DNA of 64,000 nucleotides. Source: Rhizobium leguminosarum bv. trifolii WSM2297 (GTDB lineage Bacteria > Pseudomonadota > Alphaproteobacteria > Rhizobiales > Rhizobiaceae). Position 1 is the stretch's first letter. Each line of letters begins with the position of its first letter. The notes beneath the pieces are model-generated. The model was not told the DNA's origin and searched no databases. It saw only the letters and a list, made by a program, of their open reading frames with translations. Positions 35,327 through 47,667 of this stretch are shown piece by piece. A program made the translations under genes and the position numbers. The DNA is taken from the NCBI RefSeq assembly GCF_000271845.1, contig NZ_JH719395.1:4610210-4674209 (forward strand), in the 5' to 3' direction.

Positions 35327-35448
35327 ATTTCGCTCCCTAGGAATTCTGATCGATCCTGCCTATGGCATAGGCCGCTAATCGGTTCAAGCTTGGCCTGGAT
35401 CATCAACTGTTAGGTATCGTAACAAAGGGTGCGAAAGTCATAAATATT

Positions 35449-36639
35449 TCACAGGAACAGGCCTTCGCGCATGCTGCGCATGAGATCTGTGACTTTGTCG
35501 TCGGGTTTTTCCCACAGGATAATGCGCAATTCGACGACGAGATCACCTCTGCCGCCCTCTTCGCGGGGCAAACCCTGGCCGGGGATTTTGATCGTCTTGT
35601 CCGAGCCCGACCAGGCGGGGATGGTAATGTCGAGCGGTCCGCTCGGTCCCTCGATGCGAGCCTCGGTGCCGAGAACGGCATTTTCGATGCTGAGCGGCAG
35701 CACCGCATGCAGATCGAAACCGTCGACGGTGAAGCGCGGATCGGGCGCAATGCGAATGTTGATGACGGCATCGCCGCGCTGCATGCCCGGCAGCTTGAAG
35801 CCCTGTCCCTTGAGCCGCAGCTCGTAACCATCCCTCGTGCCGGCCGGCAATGCGAAGCCGATTTCGCGGCCCTCCGGCAGTGACGCGGTGATCCAGCCGC
35901 TCTTCAGCACGTCGTCGATCGTCACCGTCGCCGTCGTCACCTCATCCGGTGCTTTTTCCAGGCCGGTATCCTTGGCGCCGGTGAAACGGCGCACCAGGGA
36001 TGTCAGGATGCTGAGCGGCAGCGGAAGGTTGGCGCCGGCATTGGCTGCCGTCTCGCCGGCTTCCTCGTCGCCCTTGGTGTCGGCTTCAGTGCTCTCGCCA
36101 TCCGCGCGCCTGCCGGGCTCGCCCGCCTGCTGATTTTGTGTCTGCTGATTTTGGGCCTGCTGGTATTGCGGCTGCTGCGCGCGCGCCTGCGCCTGGCCAC
36201 CGCCGGCGGCACGCGTTTGAGCGCCGAAAATACGTTCGACCATCTCGTCGGCGGGCTCGGCCGATCCTGCCTGTTGTCTTGGCCCGTCGGCTGCCGCCTT
36301 CTGGGCGGCGCGCGCAAGCTCTTCCATCACACGCTCGGCATTTGCCTGCGCCGCCTTGGCGCGAACAGCAGCCTCGCGCGCTGCCTGGCGCTGCTGCATG
36401 ATCGTCTGTTCGTGTTTCTTGGCTTCCGCCATCCGCACGGCATTGTCGAAAAGGCTGCGTTTGCGCGGGTCTTTCAGCGTTTCATAGGCGCGGCCGATCT
36501 CGGCGAACCGGGCGGTCGCCGTTGGATCGCTTTGATTGTGGTCGGGATGGGCAGCCTTGGCCATATTGCGCCAGGCCGCCTTGATCTCGTCTGCTGCAGC
36601 GTCGCGCTTGACGCCCAGAATTTTATAAGGATCGCGCAT
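35449..36639 (-). CDS. DnaJ-class (CbpA-like) co-chaperone
   Basis: 396 aa from ATG 36639. A J domain (about 1-65, DPYKILGVKRDAAADEIKAA with HPD in AAHPDHNQSD) is followed by an Ala/Gln-rich linker including QAQNQQTQNQQAG. The C-terminal DnaJ substrate-binding domain (ITASLPEGREIGFALPAGTRD, FKLPGMQRGDAVINI) completes it. There is no CxxCxGxG zinc domain, so it is a class II/CbpA-type Hsp40 for a DnaK partner. The linker is much longer than in CbpA. Confidence 0.9.
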   Translation of the reverse strand: MRDPYKILGVKRDAAADEIKAAWRNMAKAAHPDHNQSDPTATARFAEIGRAYETLKDPRKRSLFDNAVRMAEAKKHEQTIMQQRQAAREAAVRAKAAQANAERVMEELARAAQKAAADGPRQQAGSAEPADEMVERIFGAQTRAAGGGQAQARAQQPQYQQAQNQQTQNQQAGEPGRRADGESTEADTKGDEEAGETAANAGANLPLPLSILTSLVRRFTGAKDTGLEKAPDEVTTATVTIDDVLKSGWITASLPEGREIGFALPAGTRDGYELRLKGQGFKLPGMQRGDAVINIRIAPDPRFTVDGFDLHAVLPLSIENAVLGTEARIEGPSGPLDITIPAWSGSDKTIKIPGQGLPREEGGRGDLVVELRIILWEKPDDKVTDLMRSMREGLFL

Positions 36640-36984
36640 GTCAAACCGCCGGTGTTGCGATGCGGGAAGCCACGTCCTTGCCCGGCATCCCCCGTCCAAT
36701 AAAACTTGAGCGGCGCCACCCGCCACAAAGGCAGGAAGAGCCACTTTCAACGCCGATCCTGCGGCGGAGTTGCTAATCACTTGTTATTTCTGTGGAGAGA
36801 TGTGGGGTGTTTCGCGGCGAATGGTTAGCTCTTCGCTAAGCATCCGGCAAAAAGCGGTCGTGCGTTAACCTGTTGGGACGGCGTCGCGCGTCTTTTCGGG
36901 GCGCGCGCACGCGGAAACGCTGCAACATTTTGGATTGTGCCTGGGAGGGCTTAGCTTGCCCGCCGGATCAGCTTTCCCGCCGGA
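36640..36984. other. Intergenic region without recognised gene
   Basis: 345 nt between the DnaJ-like gene and the end of the lipoprotein gene, both on the minus strand. A tandem direct repeat CCCGCCGGATCAGCTTT / CCCGCCGGATCAACTTT lies at about 36959-36992. The DnaJ promoter should be here. No RBS-supported ORF is seen. Confidence 0.6.
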
Positions 36985-37443
36985 TCAACTTTCCGGCTGA
37001 AAGCTTAAAAGCTGCCAGTTGCCGCCGCCGACCAGGCAGGTCTTGCCGTAGAATTTGGCGATGCCGACATAGGAATGGCGGGTCGTGCGGAACTGGCGGC
37101 AGACCTGGCCCGACTCATTGTTCTCGACGATCGTATCGATGACGCCGGCGCTGCCCGTCGATGCATTCGCCCAGGGAAGCGGTTGGCCCTCGAGCCTTTG
37201 CACGTCGGCCGAAGTCACGGCATTGCGCACGGTCATCTCGTCCGACAGCGTATCGGTGCTCGGCGGCGTCTGCGGCACGGTGCCGGTTGCCACCGACCGG
37301 TCGACCTTGGCTTCGCTCAAGAAATCCATACCGCCTGCCAGGCAGCCGGAAAGCGAAAGCATTGCAGCGCCGATGACGAAGAACGTGCCGCTGCGTCGCC
37401 GCAGGCCCTTTGTATGGCGATATGACTTTGCTATGACTTCCAC
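36985..37443 (-). CDS. RT0821/Lpp0805-type surface lipoprotein
   Basis: 152 aa from GTG 37443 with AGGA 6 nt upstream; the longer open frame would overlap the pdxH start. After a basic n-region come the hydrophobic FFVIGAAMLSLSG and a lipobox LSGC, so it is probably lipidated. The C-terminal domain (VCRQFRTT, YGKTCLVGGGNWQLL) has two Cys and resembles 17-kDa surface antigen/RT0821 family proteins of alphaproteobacteria. Function unknown. It is divergent from pdxH. Confidence 0.75.
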   Translation of the reverse strand: MEVIAKSYRHTKGLRRRSGTFFVIGAAMLSLSGCLAGGMDFLSEAKVDRSVATGTVPQTPPSTDTLSDEMTVRNAVTSADVQRLEGQPLPWANASTGSAGVIDTIVENNESGQVCRQFRTTRHSYVGIAKFYGKTCLVGGGNWQLLSFQPES

Positions 37444-37508
37444 CCTGCGTCCTGTCCAGTTACCAAAAGCTGGGCGCGTTTTGAAAAATCCGGGGCATTT
37501 GAACCAAT

Positions 37509-38129
37509 ATGTCGGCAAACGAGTTAACAAGCGGTGACTTTACCGAAAGTGGCGAACCCTTCAAGCTCTTTGCCGAATGGCTTGGAGAGGCGGAGGCTTC
37601 CGAGCCCAACGACCCGAACGCCGTGGCGCTGGCAACGGTCGATGAGGATGGTCTTCCCAATGTTCGCATGGTTCTTCTGAAGGGATTCGATGAAGACGGT
37701 TTCGTCTTCTACACCAATTTCGAGAGCCAGAAAGGCCGTGAAATTCTGGGCCAGAAAAAGGCGGCCATGTGCTTCCACTGGAAAAGCCTGCGACGCCAGG
37801 TCAGGCTGCGCGGCCCCGTCGAAATTGTCACCGATGCCGAAGCCGACGCCTATTTCAAGACGCGGGCGCGCGGCAGCCGCATCGGCGCCTGGGCCTCGAA
37901 ACAATCCCGCCCGCTCGAAAGCCGTTTCGCGCTCGAAAAGGCCGTGGCCGAATATACCGCCCGTTATGCCATCGGTGAAATTCCGCGCCCCGCCCATTGG
38001 TCGGGCTTCCGCATCCGGCCGACCTCGATCGAATTCTGGAAGGACCAGAACTTCCGCCTGCATGACCGCATCGAATTTCGCCGGCCGTTACCGGAAGGCG
38101 CATGGGACAAGGTGCGGATGTACCCGTAA
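37509..38129 (+). CDS. pdxH: Pyridoxamine 5'-phosphate oxidase
   Basis: 206 aa. [40 protein letters not shown] and the C-terminal [18 protein letters not shown] are the FMN- and PLP-contacting signatures of PdxH. It oxidises PNP/PMP to PLP. It is convergent with the polysaccharide deacetylase gene, the stops being 6 nt apart. Confidence 0.96.
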   Translation: MSANELTSGDFTESGEPFKLFAEWLGEAEASEPNDPNAVALATVDEDGLPNVRMVLLKGFDEDGFVFYTNFESQKGREILGQKKAAMCFHWKSLRRQVRLRGPVEIVTDAEADAYFKTRARGSRIGAWASKQSRPLESRFALEKAVAEYTARYAIGEIPRPAHWSGFRIRPTSIEFWKDQNFRLHDRIEFRRPLPEGAWDKVRMYP

Positions 38130-38135
38130 ACGGCC

Positions 38136-39173
38136 CTATTTGCCCATCAGTTTCAGCGGAATGCCGGAGGCCAGCGCCGAGACGTAGCGTCGCTTCTGGT
38201 AGAGGCCGTTCAGCGACATGCGCGAGAGATAGGCGGTTCGCGCTGCTACCGGCAGCCCGGGCTGGGTGGTGACCGCAAGCTGAAAGCCGAGATTGCGGGC
38301 AATCGCCGCCTCGCGGGCGGTCGCCGCCTCCGGGGTGCCATAGGGATAGGCGATCGTCTTGGGACGGATGCCGGTCACCGCCTCGACGTAATCGGCCGAG
38401 ACCTGCATTTCGATTCGCGCTTCGGCGTCCGGCAGGCGGGCCAGCGCCCGATGGCTGATCGTATGGGCGCCGAGTGTGGCGAGCGGATGGGTCGCGAGCC
38501 ATTGCAATTGACCCGGCCCCATCACCAGCTGGCGCGTGATATCGGTCGGCTCGATGCCGTTTTCCCGCGCCAGCATGTCGATTGCGGCCACCGCACGCGC
38601 CTCGTCGGATCGGTGGATATACCAGGCGAAACGGTCGAAGGCTTCCCACTGCTGCTGCGGATCGTCGAGCGCCAGCCGTTCGCTGCCGCGGCCGAAATCG
38701 AAGTGGATTTCGCCTGACCGGCGCAACAGGACGGCGAGCGTCTCCCACCAGATGCTGTGGGAGCCTTCGGCAAAACCTTTAGCGACGAAGACCGTGAACG
38801 GTGCCCGATGCTGTTCGAACACCGGCAGCGCATGCTCCAGATTGTTGATGTAGCCGTCGTCGAGCGTGAAGGCGGCAAACGGCTTTCCGCCCTCAGGCTC
38901 GGCCAGCAGCGCCGGCACCTGATCGAGCGGTACGAAGCGATAACCCTCCCGCCGCAGCCGCCGCAGCGCCGTATCGAGAAAGCCGGGGGTGATTTCGAGA
39001 TGCGCATTCGGCTCGAAAGCCTGGGCCACGTGCGGGCGGACATGATGCAGCGTGAAGACGAGGCCGCGTCCGCGCGCCTCGCGCATCAGCCCGGCGGCGG
39101 CCAGCAGCCAGGAAAGCTCGAGCCCGGCGCCGATCGCCGCGCGTTTTGTCAGTCGCTTGAATTGTCCCGCCAT
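38136..39173 (-). CDS. Polysaccharide deacetylase (NodB-homology) family protein
   Basis: 345 aa. FTLHHVRPH opens the domain, followed by FTLDDGYINNLEHALPVFEQ with the metal-binding D-D motif and HTISHRALA with the H-x3-H motif. YPYGTPEAAT is also typical. Members remove N- or O-acetyl groups from surface polysaccharides or peptidoglycan. The N-terminus lacks a clear signal peptide. The substrate is unknown; in rhizobia an exopolysaccharide or cell-wall role is plausible. Confidence 0.88.
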   Translation of the reverse strand: MAGQFKRLTKRAAIGAGLELSWLLAAAGLMREARGRGLVFTLHHVRPHVAQAFEPNAHLEITPGFLDTALRRLRREGYRFVPLDQVPALLAEPEGGKPFAAFTLDDGYINNLEHALPVFEQHRAPFTVFVAKGFAEGSHSIWWETLAVLLRRSGEIHFDFGRGSERLALDDPQQQWEAFDRFAWYIHRSDEARAVAAIDMLARENGIEPTDITRQLVMGPGQLQWLATHPLATLGAHTISHRALARLPDAEARIEMQVSADYVEAVTGIRPKTIAYPYGTPEAATAREAAIARNLGFQLAVTTQPGLPVAARTAYLSRMSLNGLYQKRRYVSALASGIPLKLMGK

Positions 39174-39391
39174 GCGCCGTCCGTTGCTTTTTGCGGGAAA
39201 TTAGCAAGGGCGGCTTAAGCCTTGCTGAATCCCGATTTCGCACGGGTCTTTTCATTTCCTGTTAACCAAGGCGATGAAAAGACTAGAAAAATGATAGTAG
39301 TTGCCTCAAAGTCGCGCCAAACTTGCCGCTTCTGTCACATTACGGCACAAGCGCCGATTCGATCGAGAGCCGACGCATCAAGGGGAACTGC

Positions 39392-40675
39392 ATGAGAACG
39401 CTTCTGGCGGCTGTTTTGACCGTAACGCTGGCCGTTTCGGCGCCTCTTGCGGCCTTGGCCGGCAGCGCTTCGTTGATCCTCGATGCCCGGACCGGCAAGG
39501 TTCTCGCCGCCGAAAACGCCGATACGCTGAACCATCCGGCCTCGCTGACGAAGATGATGACGCTCTATCTCACCTTCGAAGCGTTGAAACGCGGCAAGAT
39601 TTCCTGGGACACCCCGATCAAGATGTCGAAATACGCCGCCGCCCGGCCGCCGACCAAGCTCGGCGTCAAGGCCGGCGGCACGATCACCGTGCGTGAGGCG
39701 GTCTATGGCATGATCATCAAATCCGCCAATGATGCCGCCTCCGCCATGGGCGAGACGCTCGGCGGCTCGGAAAGCGGTTTTGCCCGGATGATGACCGCCA
39801 AGGCCCGCCAGCTCGGCATGAGCCGCACCGTCTTCGTCAACGCCTCCGGCCTGCCGGACGGCCGGCAGGTGACCACGGCGCGAGATATGTCGACGCTCGG
39901 CGTCGCGCTGATAAAGAATTATCCGAACGAATACCGGCTGTTTTCGGCGACAAGTTTCAATTTCCGCGGCCGCACCGTGCGCGGCCACAACAATCTCATG
40001 TACCGCTACCAGGGCATGGACGGCATCAAGACCGGTTACACCAACGCCTCCGGCTTCAATCTCGTCAGCGCCGTCCGGGACGGCAACCGCCGCGTCGTCG
40101 GCGTCGTGCTCGGCGGCCGCACCGCCCGCAGCCGCGACGACAAGATGGCCGGTCTGCTCGATCGTTATCTCGGCCGTGCCTCCTCTTCCGGCGGCGCAAA
40201 GCTGGTGGCGAGCGTCGGCGCCAGGGAGCCTGTCGAAGTCGCCTCCGCTGATGACGCTTCCGATGTTCCGGTGCCGCTCAGTGCACCGCGCCCGGCCGAT
40301 GATCTCGCAGCAAAGAGCCTGGCTTATGCCGACGACGCCGTCGTGCCGCTGGAGCGCCCGGTGGCGATGGACGAAATCCTGAACGCCGGCAAGGCGCCGA
40401 AAATGTCTGCAGAAAAGACCGATGGTGACTGGCAGATCCAGATCTCCGCCGCTCCGAGTGCCGATGCCGCCCGCGCACTTCTCGCCCAGGCGAAGTCTGA
40501 AGGCGGCGCGCCGCTGGTGTCCGCCTCGCCCTATACCGAGGCGGTCGGCAAGGGCGCCAACAGGATCTACCGCGCCCGCTTCGTCGGCTTCGCCAGCAGG
40601 GATGCTGCGGTCTCCGCCTGCGATGCGCTGAAGCAGCGCTCCTACGACTGCATGCTGCTGCCGGATCACGGCTGA
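39392..40675 (+). CDS. D-alanyl-D-alanine carboxypeptidase with SPOR domain
   Basis: 427 aa from ATG 39392 with AGGGGA 5 nt upstream. The signal peptide ends at ALAG. Penicillin-binding motifs are SLTK (SxxK), KSAND (SxN) and DGIKTGYT (KTG), as in DacA/DacC peptidases that trim pentapeptide stems. The last ~75 residues (WQIQISAAPSADAARALLAQ and the following repeat) form a SPOR domain that binds denuded glycan at the septum, so a divisome role is likely. A linker of about 100 residues separates the two. Confidence 0.93.
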   Translation: MRTLLAAVLTVTLAVSAPLAALAGSASLILDARTGKVLAAENADTLNHPASLTKMMTLYLTFEALKRGKISWDTPIKMSKYAAARPPTKLGVKAGGTITVREAVYGMIIKSANDAASAMGETLGGSESGFARMMTAKARQLGMSRTVFVNASGLPDGRQVTTARDMSTLGVALIKNYPNEYRLFSATSFNFRGRTVRGHNNLMYRYQGMDGIKTGYTNASGFNLVSAVRDGNRRVVGVVLGGRTARSRDDKMAGLLDRYLGRASSSGGAKLVASVGAREPVEVASADDASDVPVPLSAPRPADDLAAKSLAYADDAVVPLERPVAMDEILNAGKAPKMSAEKTDGDWQIQISAAPSADAARALLAQAKSEGGAPLVSASPYTEAVGKGANRIYRARFVGFASRDAAVSACDALKQRSYDCMLLPDHG

Positions 40676-40765
40676 TCGCGCCACACCACTCCGGCAATTC
40701 ACTCAGGCAATTCACACTGGACAAGCATCGGGAATCAGCGCTCCATAAACAAAAGGAGAACGTTC

Positions 40766-41083
40766 ATGTTGCGTCGTCTTGCCGACCAGTTCGAAACTTC
40801 ATCCGCTGTGCATGTCGCCGCCAATAACATCGAGCGCGATGCCGACTGGTTCCTCTTGAAGCTGCAGGAGGAAATGGGTGAACTGACCCAGGCATGGAAC
40901 CGGCTGACCGGCCGCGGCCGTGCGAAGGGCCGCTCTCCTGAAGACATGCAGCGCGAGCTCGCCGACGAGACCGCCGATGTTCTCGGCCATCTTCTGCTGT
41001 TTGCCCGCCACAACGATCTCGATCTCGCCGCCGCGATCGAACGGAAGTGGCTGTTTCGGCCGGCGGAGGCGGCGAAGAGCTGA
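40766..41083 (+). CDS. MazG-like nucleotide pyrophosphohydrolase
   Basis: 105 aa with AAAAGGAG upstream of ATG 40766. It has the all-alpha NTP pyrophosphatase pattern: LLKLQEEMGELTQAWN (E-E-x-x-E) and RELADETADVLGHLLLFA (E-x-x-D-x-x-D). Such small proteins hydrolyse NTPs or related nucleotides (house-cleaning). The gene lies alone between the carboxypeptidase and a convergent GNAT gene. Confidence 0.87.
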   Translation: MLRRLADQFETSSAVHVAANNIERDADWFLLKLQEEMGELTQAWNRLTGRGRAKGRSPEDMQRELADETADVLGHLLLFARHNDLDLAAAIERKWLFRPAEAAKS

Positions 41084-41102
41084 TGCATGTCGGCCGCTGA
41101 AG

Positions 41103-41594
41103 TCAGCCGACCTTATAGCGATAGAATTTGCTGTCCACGGCCATCAGCGGAAACGAACGGGGCAGGGCGCTCTTGGCAATCTCGGTAAAGCCGTTCTTCT
41201 CGTAGAAGCGATGGGCGGCGACGAATTTGTCTGTTGTGCCGAGGAAGATATCGGTGAGGCCGGCATCCCTGGCATGGGCGATCAGGCGATCGAGGAGCAG
41301 CGCTGCAACGCCGTGTTCGCGGCCGCGAACCTCGGCGGCGACGAACATCTTGCGTAGCGCCGCCTGGTTGTTGCCGATATCCTTGAGCCCGAGCGTGCCG
41401 ACGATGACGCCATCTTTGACGGCAACCCAGAACTCACCTTTGCCGGATTGATAGAAATCCGGGATCACTCGCAGATCCGGCTGCGCATCGGCTGTGATAT
41501 CGATGCCGAACTCCTCGCGCTGGATCGGCAGGATCACCGAAAGCACGGCATCGGCGTCATCGGCGGCAAACGGTCTGATTTCGATCTCCGCCAT
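41103..41594 (-). CDS. GNAT family N-acetyltransferase
   Basis: 163 aa. RKMFVAAEVRGREHGVAALLL is the acetyl-CoA-binding motif A (R-G-x-x-x-G variant), and HRFYEKNGFTEI is motif B. The substrate is unknown. It follows tldD after 10 nt on the same strand, so the two probably form an operon. Confidence 0.87.
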   Translation of the reverse strand: MAEIEIRPFAADDADAVLSVILPIQREEFGIDITADAQPDLRVIPDFYQSGKGEFWVAVKDGVIVGTLGLKDIGNNQAALRKMFVAAEVRGREHGVAALLLDRLIAHARDAGLTDIFLGTTDKFVAAHRFYEKNGFTEIAKSALPRSFPLMAVDSKFYRYKVG

Positions 41595-41604
41595 CAGTCA
41601 CCCC

Positions 41605-43020
41605 TCAGGTCTGCGTGCCGCCGACGGTGATCTGATCCATGCGCAGATGCGGCTGGCCGACGCCGACCGGAACCCATTGGCCGCCCTTGCCGCAATTGCC
41701 GATGCCGGTGTCGAGCTTCATGTCATTGCCGATCATCGACACCCGCTTCATCGCATCCGGACCGTTGCCGATCAGCATGGCGCCCTTGATCGGCGCGCCG
41801 ACCTTGCCGTTTTCGATCAGATAGGCCTCGGTGCAGCCGAAGACGAATTTGCCGGAGGTGATATCCACCTGGCCACCGCCGAAGGAGACGGCATAGATGC
41901 CCTTCTTCACCGAGGCGATGATCTCGTCGGGTGTCTTGTCGCCGCCGAGCATATAGGTGTTGGTCATGCGCGGCATCGGCACATGCGCATAACCCTGGCG
42001 GCGGCCGTTGCCGGTGGGCGCCATGCCCATCAGCCGGGCGTTCTGCCGATCCTGCATATAGCCGACAAGCTTGCCGTTCTCGATCAGCACGTTGTAGCCC
42101 GACGGGGTGCCCTCGTCGTCGATGGTGATCGAGCCGCGGCGGTTGTCGATCGTGCCGTCGTCGACAACGGTGACGCCGGGCGCGGCGACCATCTGGCCGA
42201 GAAGGCCGGCAAAAGCCGAGGTCTTCTTGCGGTTGAAATCGCCTTCCAGCCCGTGACCGACGGCCTCGTGCAGCATCACGCCCGGCCAGCCGGAGCCGAG
42301 AACGACATCCATCGTGCCCGCCGGCGCATCGATCGCTTCGAGGTTGACGAGCGCCTGGCGCAGCGCCTCGTCGGCGCCGTACTGCCAGCTGCCCTCGGCG
42401 ATGAAATCGCCGAAGCCGATGCGCCCGCCGCTGCCGTAGGAGCCGCTTTCCTGCCGATCGCCTTCGCCGACCATCACCGAGATATTGATGCGCGTCATTG
42501 GCCTGATGTCACGGACGCGGTGTCCGTCGGCGCGCAGGATATCGACGACCTGCCAGCTCGCCGCGACCGAGGCCGTCACCTGCCGCACCTTGTCGTCCTT
42601 GCCCCTGAGATAGGCGTCGATGTCCTGCAGCACCTTGACCTTTTCCTCGAAGCTCGGCTGGCCGATCGGGTTCTGGTCGCCGTAGAATTTCTTGTTGGTG
42701 CCTTGCGGGGCCGCGGCATAGGAGCCGGAATAGCCGCGCGTCACCGCGCCGACCGCATCGGCTGCCCGCTTCAGTGCCGCCACCGAGAGATCACCGGCAT
42801 GGGCGTAACCCACCGCTTCGCCGGCAACGGCGCGAAGCCCGAAACCCTGCTCGGTATTGAAGCTGCCGCCCTTCAGCCGGCCATTGTCGAAAGTCAGCGC
42901 CTCGGCCTGCGCATGCTCGACATAGAGCTCGCCGTCATCGGCGCCGGACAGCGCCTCGGCGACAAGACCCCGCATCGTGGCTTCGTCGGCATCGAATAGC
43001 GTCAGGAGATCGGTGGTCAT
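41605..43020 (-). CDS. tldD: Metalloprotease TldD
   Basis: 471 aa. The zinc motif HEAVGHGLEGDFNRK (HExxxH, then E) and AEALTFDNGRLKGGSFNTEQ identify TldD/PmbA family proteases. TldD partners with TldE/PmbA to degrade unfolded peptides and mature some RiPPs. The partner gene and any RiPP precursor are not seen here. Confidence 0.95.
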   Translation of the reverse strand: MTTDLLTLFDADEATMRGLVAEALSGADDGELYVEHAQAEALTFDNGRLKGGSFNTEQGFGLRAVAGEAVGYAHAGDLSVAALKRAADAVGAVTRGYSGSYAAAPQGTNKKFYGDQNPIGQPSFEEKVKVLQDIDAYLRGKDDKVRQVTASVAASWQVVDILRADGHRVRDIRPMTRINISVMVGEGDRQESGSYGSGGRIGFGDFIAEGSWQYGADEALRQALVNLEAIDAPAGTMDVVLGSGWPGVMLHEAVGHGLEGDFNRKKTSAFAGLLGQMVAAPGVTVVDDGTIDNRRGSITIDDEGTPSGYNVLIENGKLVGYMQDRQNARLMGMAPTGNGRRQGYAHVPMPRMTNTYMLGGDKTPDEIIASVKKGIYAVSFGGGQVDITSGKFVFGCTEAYLIENGKVGAPIKGAMLIGNGPDAMKRVSMIGNDMKLDTGIGNCGKGGQWVPVGVGQPHLRMDQITVGGTQT

Positions 43021-43241
43021 GATATCGCTCCAATGGGCATGCGTTCAGGAATACGCTCACTCTTTAGATAGGGCTCTTACTGATAAGGAGTGAAGCCCTG
43101 CGGTCGAATTATTATTGCCGGGGCAGGATGATCTCGCGTGATGGAACGTCCTTCCAAAGCAATGTAAGCGTTTTATCGCTTTGCGCCGGTTGGGTGGCGA
43201 GATTTTTGTTGATGATCAGTCTGGGGGCCGATTTGTTCGAA

Positions 43242-43784
43242 ATGATGAGACGTAGTGCAAGCGGAGTCGTTCTCGCTCTTCTTTTTCCGATGACAGGCCT
43301 AGCGGCCGACAACTGGCTTGAGAAGGTCTTTCCCGATCCGGAGGAATGCCTTGAGGTGGATGGAATGATCTACTTCGATTTTGACGAAAAAGAGTTGGTG
43401 GTGAGGGGATATCAAAAAGCTGAAGTTCACAAGCATATAGCCACCAGGGACGTGATCGTTCGCGAGGAATGCAAGGCCGGTGCAGGGATTGCTTCGCCAT
43501 TGATAAACAAGCCGGGCAAGTTCTTTGGAAATCAGTTTTCCACATTCGAAATCCCGGCTTCAGGCCAGTCGAGCGACGGATGCTTCACAGCATCATCCTA
43601 CAATATCCTATTCTCGAAGCCTGCCGCCGTACTTAGAGAGGAGATCGAAAGACGCACCGGAAAGAGGTTGGAAATATATTCCCCCAGCCGTCGCCGTGAC
43701 GGCAGTGCAGGTGAGATGCCTGGTTATATCGTCGACGCAGGCGACCACTCTGAATATGTTTGCAGCTTCTCCGAATATGATTGA
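43242..43784 (+). CDS. Secreted protein of unknown function
   Basis: 180 aa from ATG 43242. The signal peptide is MMRRSASGVVLALLFPMTGL with cleavage after LAA. The mature part has four Cys (in PEECLEVDG, REECKAG, DGCFTA, YVCSF), which could form two disulfides in the periplasm. I recognise no family. Codon use is less GC3-biased than in the neighbours, which hints at later acquisition. The RBS is weak, so the start is uncertain (43212 is also possible). Confidence 0.6.
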   Translation: MMRRSASGVVLALLFPMTGLAADNWLEKVFPDPEECLEVDGMIYFDFDEKELVVRGYQKAEVHKHIATRDVIVREECKAGAGIASPLINKPGKFFGNQFSTFEIPASGQSSDGCFTASSYNILFSKPAAVLREEIERRTGKRLEIYSPSRRRDGSAGEMPGYIVDAGDHSEYVCSFSEYD

Positions 43785-43864
43785 ACTCAGAACTCACTGA
43801 TCGATGGGAGATCGCGGTTAAGAACTTATGGGCGCAGCAGTTTGGTGGAAACGTACCCCCAACC

Positions 43865-43947
43865 TCCGTCATCCCAGGCCGCGAGCCTGGGATCTATGAC
43901 ACCGCCACCGTTGCATAACTGGTGGATGCTCGGTCAAGCCCGAGCAT
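43865..43947. repeat. Palindromic intergenic repeat (TCCGTCATCCCAGG type)
   Basis: TCATCCCAGGC-CGCGA-GCCTGGGAT (43868-43893) and ATGCTCGG-TCAAGCC-CGAGCAT (43926-43947) form two stem-loops. The first is repeated at 63416-63450. It lies between convergent genes. Confidence 0.75.
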
Positions 43948-44026
43948 GACGGAGTATGAGGAGCCTCTAGAGCAAGTGCAGCGAAGAAGACGGAATGCGA
44001 GCGGAGTTGCGTTGCGCTTGCATGCC

Positions 44027-44662
44027 TCACGGCAGCGCGTCAAAACCCTCGGCGAAGCCCTTGAGGTCGACGGGGATGCCGATGCCTTCTTCAGGCGTCT
44101 GGAAGACGATGAAGGTTGCCTGGGCGCCGCTGCGGAAGGTTTTCAGCAATTCGTCCTCGAGCACGACCTCGGCATAGCAGCCGTCGGCAAAGCAGCGCAC
44201 GAAATAGGCGCGGCCGATATCCTTGCCGTCGACATTGAGCCCGAGGCCGTTCGGCAGGAGCACGCCGAGCGGCGCCAGCACGCGGAGAATCTTCGACTTA
44301 CGGTCGGCCGTCTTCAGGACGACGACGGAAAGCCCGACTTCCGGCCGATCCTCGGCGATGACGTTCTGCATCAGCGCGCATTGTTCGGTCGAGGCCCCGG
44401 CCGGCTTGTCGCAGACGACGGACCAGGCGCCGTGATTGGACTTCACCGTGCCCGGCGCCTGCGGCTGGGTCTGGCCAGGCGACACCTGGATGTTCGGGTT
44501 GGCCGCCGACGGCGGTTGCTGTGCCGGGGCAGGGGCCGGCGCGGCAGCCGGGGGCTTGGCTGGCGCGGGCGTCGGTTGCTGCTGGGCGAAAACGGGCGTC
44601 GCCGCTGCGGCCGCGATGCTGGCAGTCACGAGAAGCGACTGAGCGAGGGAACGGAAACCCAT
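44027..44662 (-). CDS. Invasion-associated locus B (IalB) family protein
   Basis: 211 aa from ATG 44662 (AGAGG 7 nt upstream). The signal peptide ends at VFAQ. A Pro/Ala/Gln-rich linker (about 27-65) with repeated PAPA motifs precedes the IalB domain: HGAWSVVCDKPAG, STEQCALMQNV, VLLPNGLGLNVDG and FVRCFADGCYAEV, with four conserved-looking Cys. IalB was named in Bartonella. In free-living rhizobia the function is unknown; an envelope location is expected. Confidence 0.88.
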   Translation of the reverse strand: MGFRSLAQSLLVTASIAAAAATPVFAQQQPTPAPAKPPAAAPAPAPAQQPPSAANPNIQVSPGQTQPQAPGTVKSNHGAWSVVCDKPAGASTEQCALMQNVIAEDRPEVGLSVVVLKTADRKSKILRVLAPLGVLLPNGLGLNVDGKDIGRAYFVRCFADGCYAEVVLEDELLKTFRSGAQATFIVFQTPEEGIGIPVDLKGFAEGFDALP

Positions 44663-45002
44663 GGAAACCTCTGGATATCGAATCATTGCGGCTATTGTTG
44701 AAGCTGCCCACCAAAAATGAAAAGCCCCACCCCGTGAAAACCGGGGGACTGCGGCGGAAATTGGACCTTTCGGCAAGAATGTGCGGCGCGCTGATTGGCC
44801 GGAAAGCCGATTTTTCATATGCTGATGAAAAACTTGGGATGTTTTGACCTTCCGGCCTGCCTATGCTTTCAGCAAAAATGCCGCATAGACAATTGCTCTG
44901 GCCTGTTGCGGCAAATGCCAAACTGTGGTTTGAAGCGCTGAAGATGGCAAGGATTCTGCGTTCTATTTTGCAGGTCAAGCGCTCGAGGGAGATAATAAGG
45001 TG
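44663..45002. other. Intergenic region upstream of the cytochrome oxidase cluster
   Basis: 340 nt between divergent genes. It should hold promoters for the IalB-like gene and for coxB. AT-rich patches occur around 44811-44836 (GATTTTTCATATGCTGATG). GAGGGAG at 44987 precedes coxB. No small gene was convincing. Confidence 0.55.
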
Positions 45003-47605
<2,603 letters not shown>

Positions 47606-47667
47606 TTTGCGCGGATATCGGGACGCCGCATTCGATACGGCGTCCTGATATTGATATTCAGGACTTA

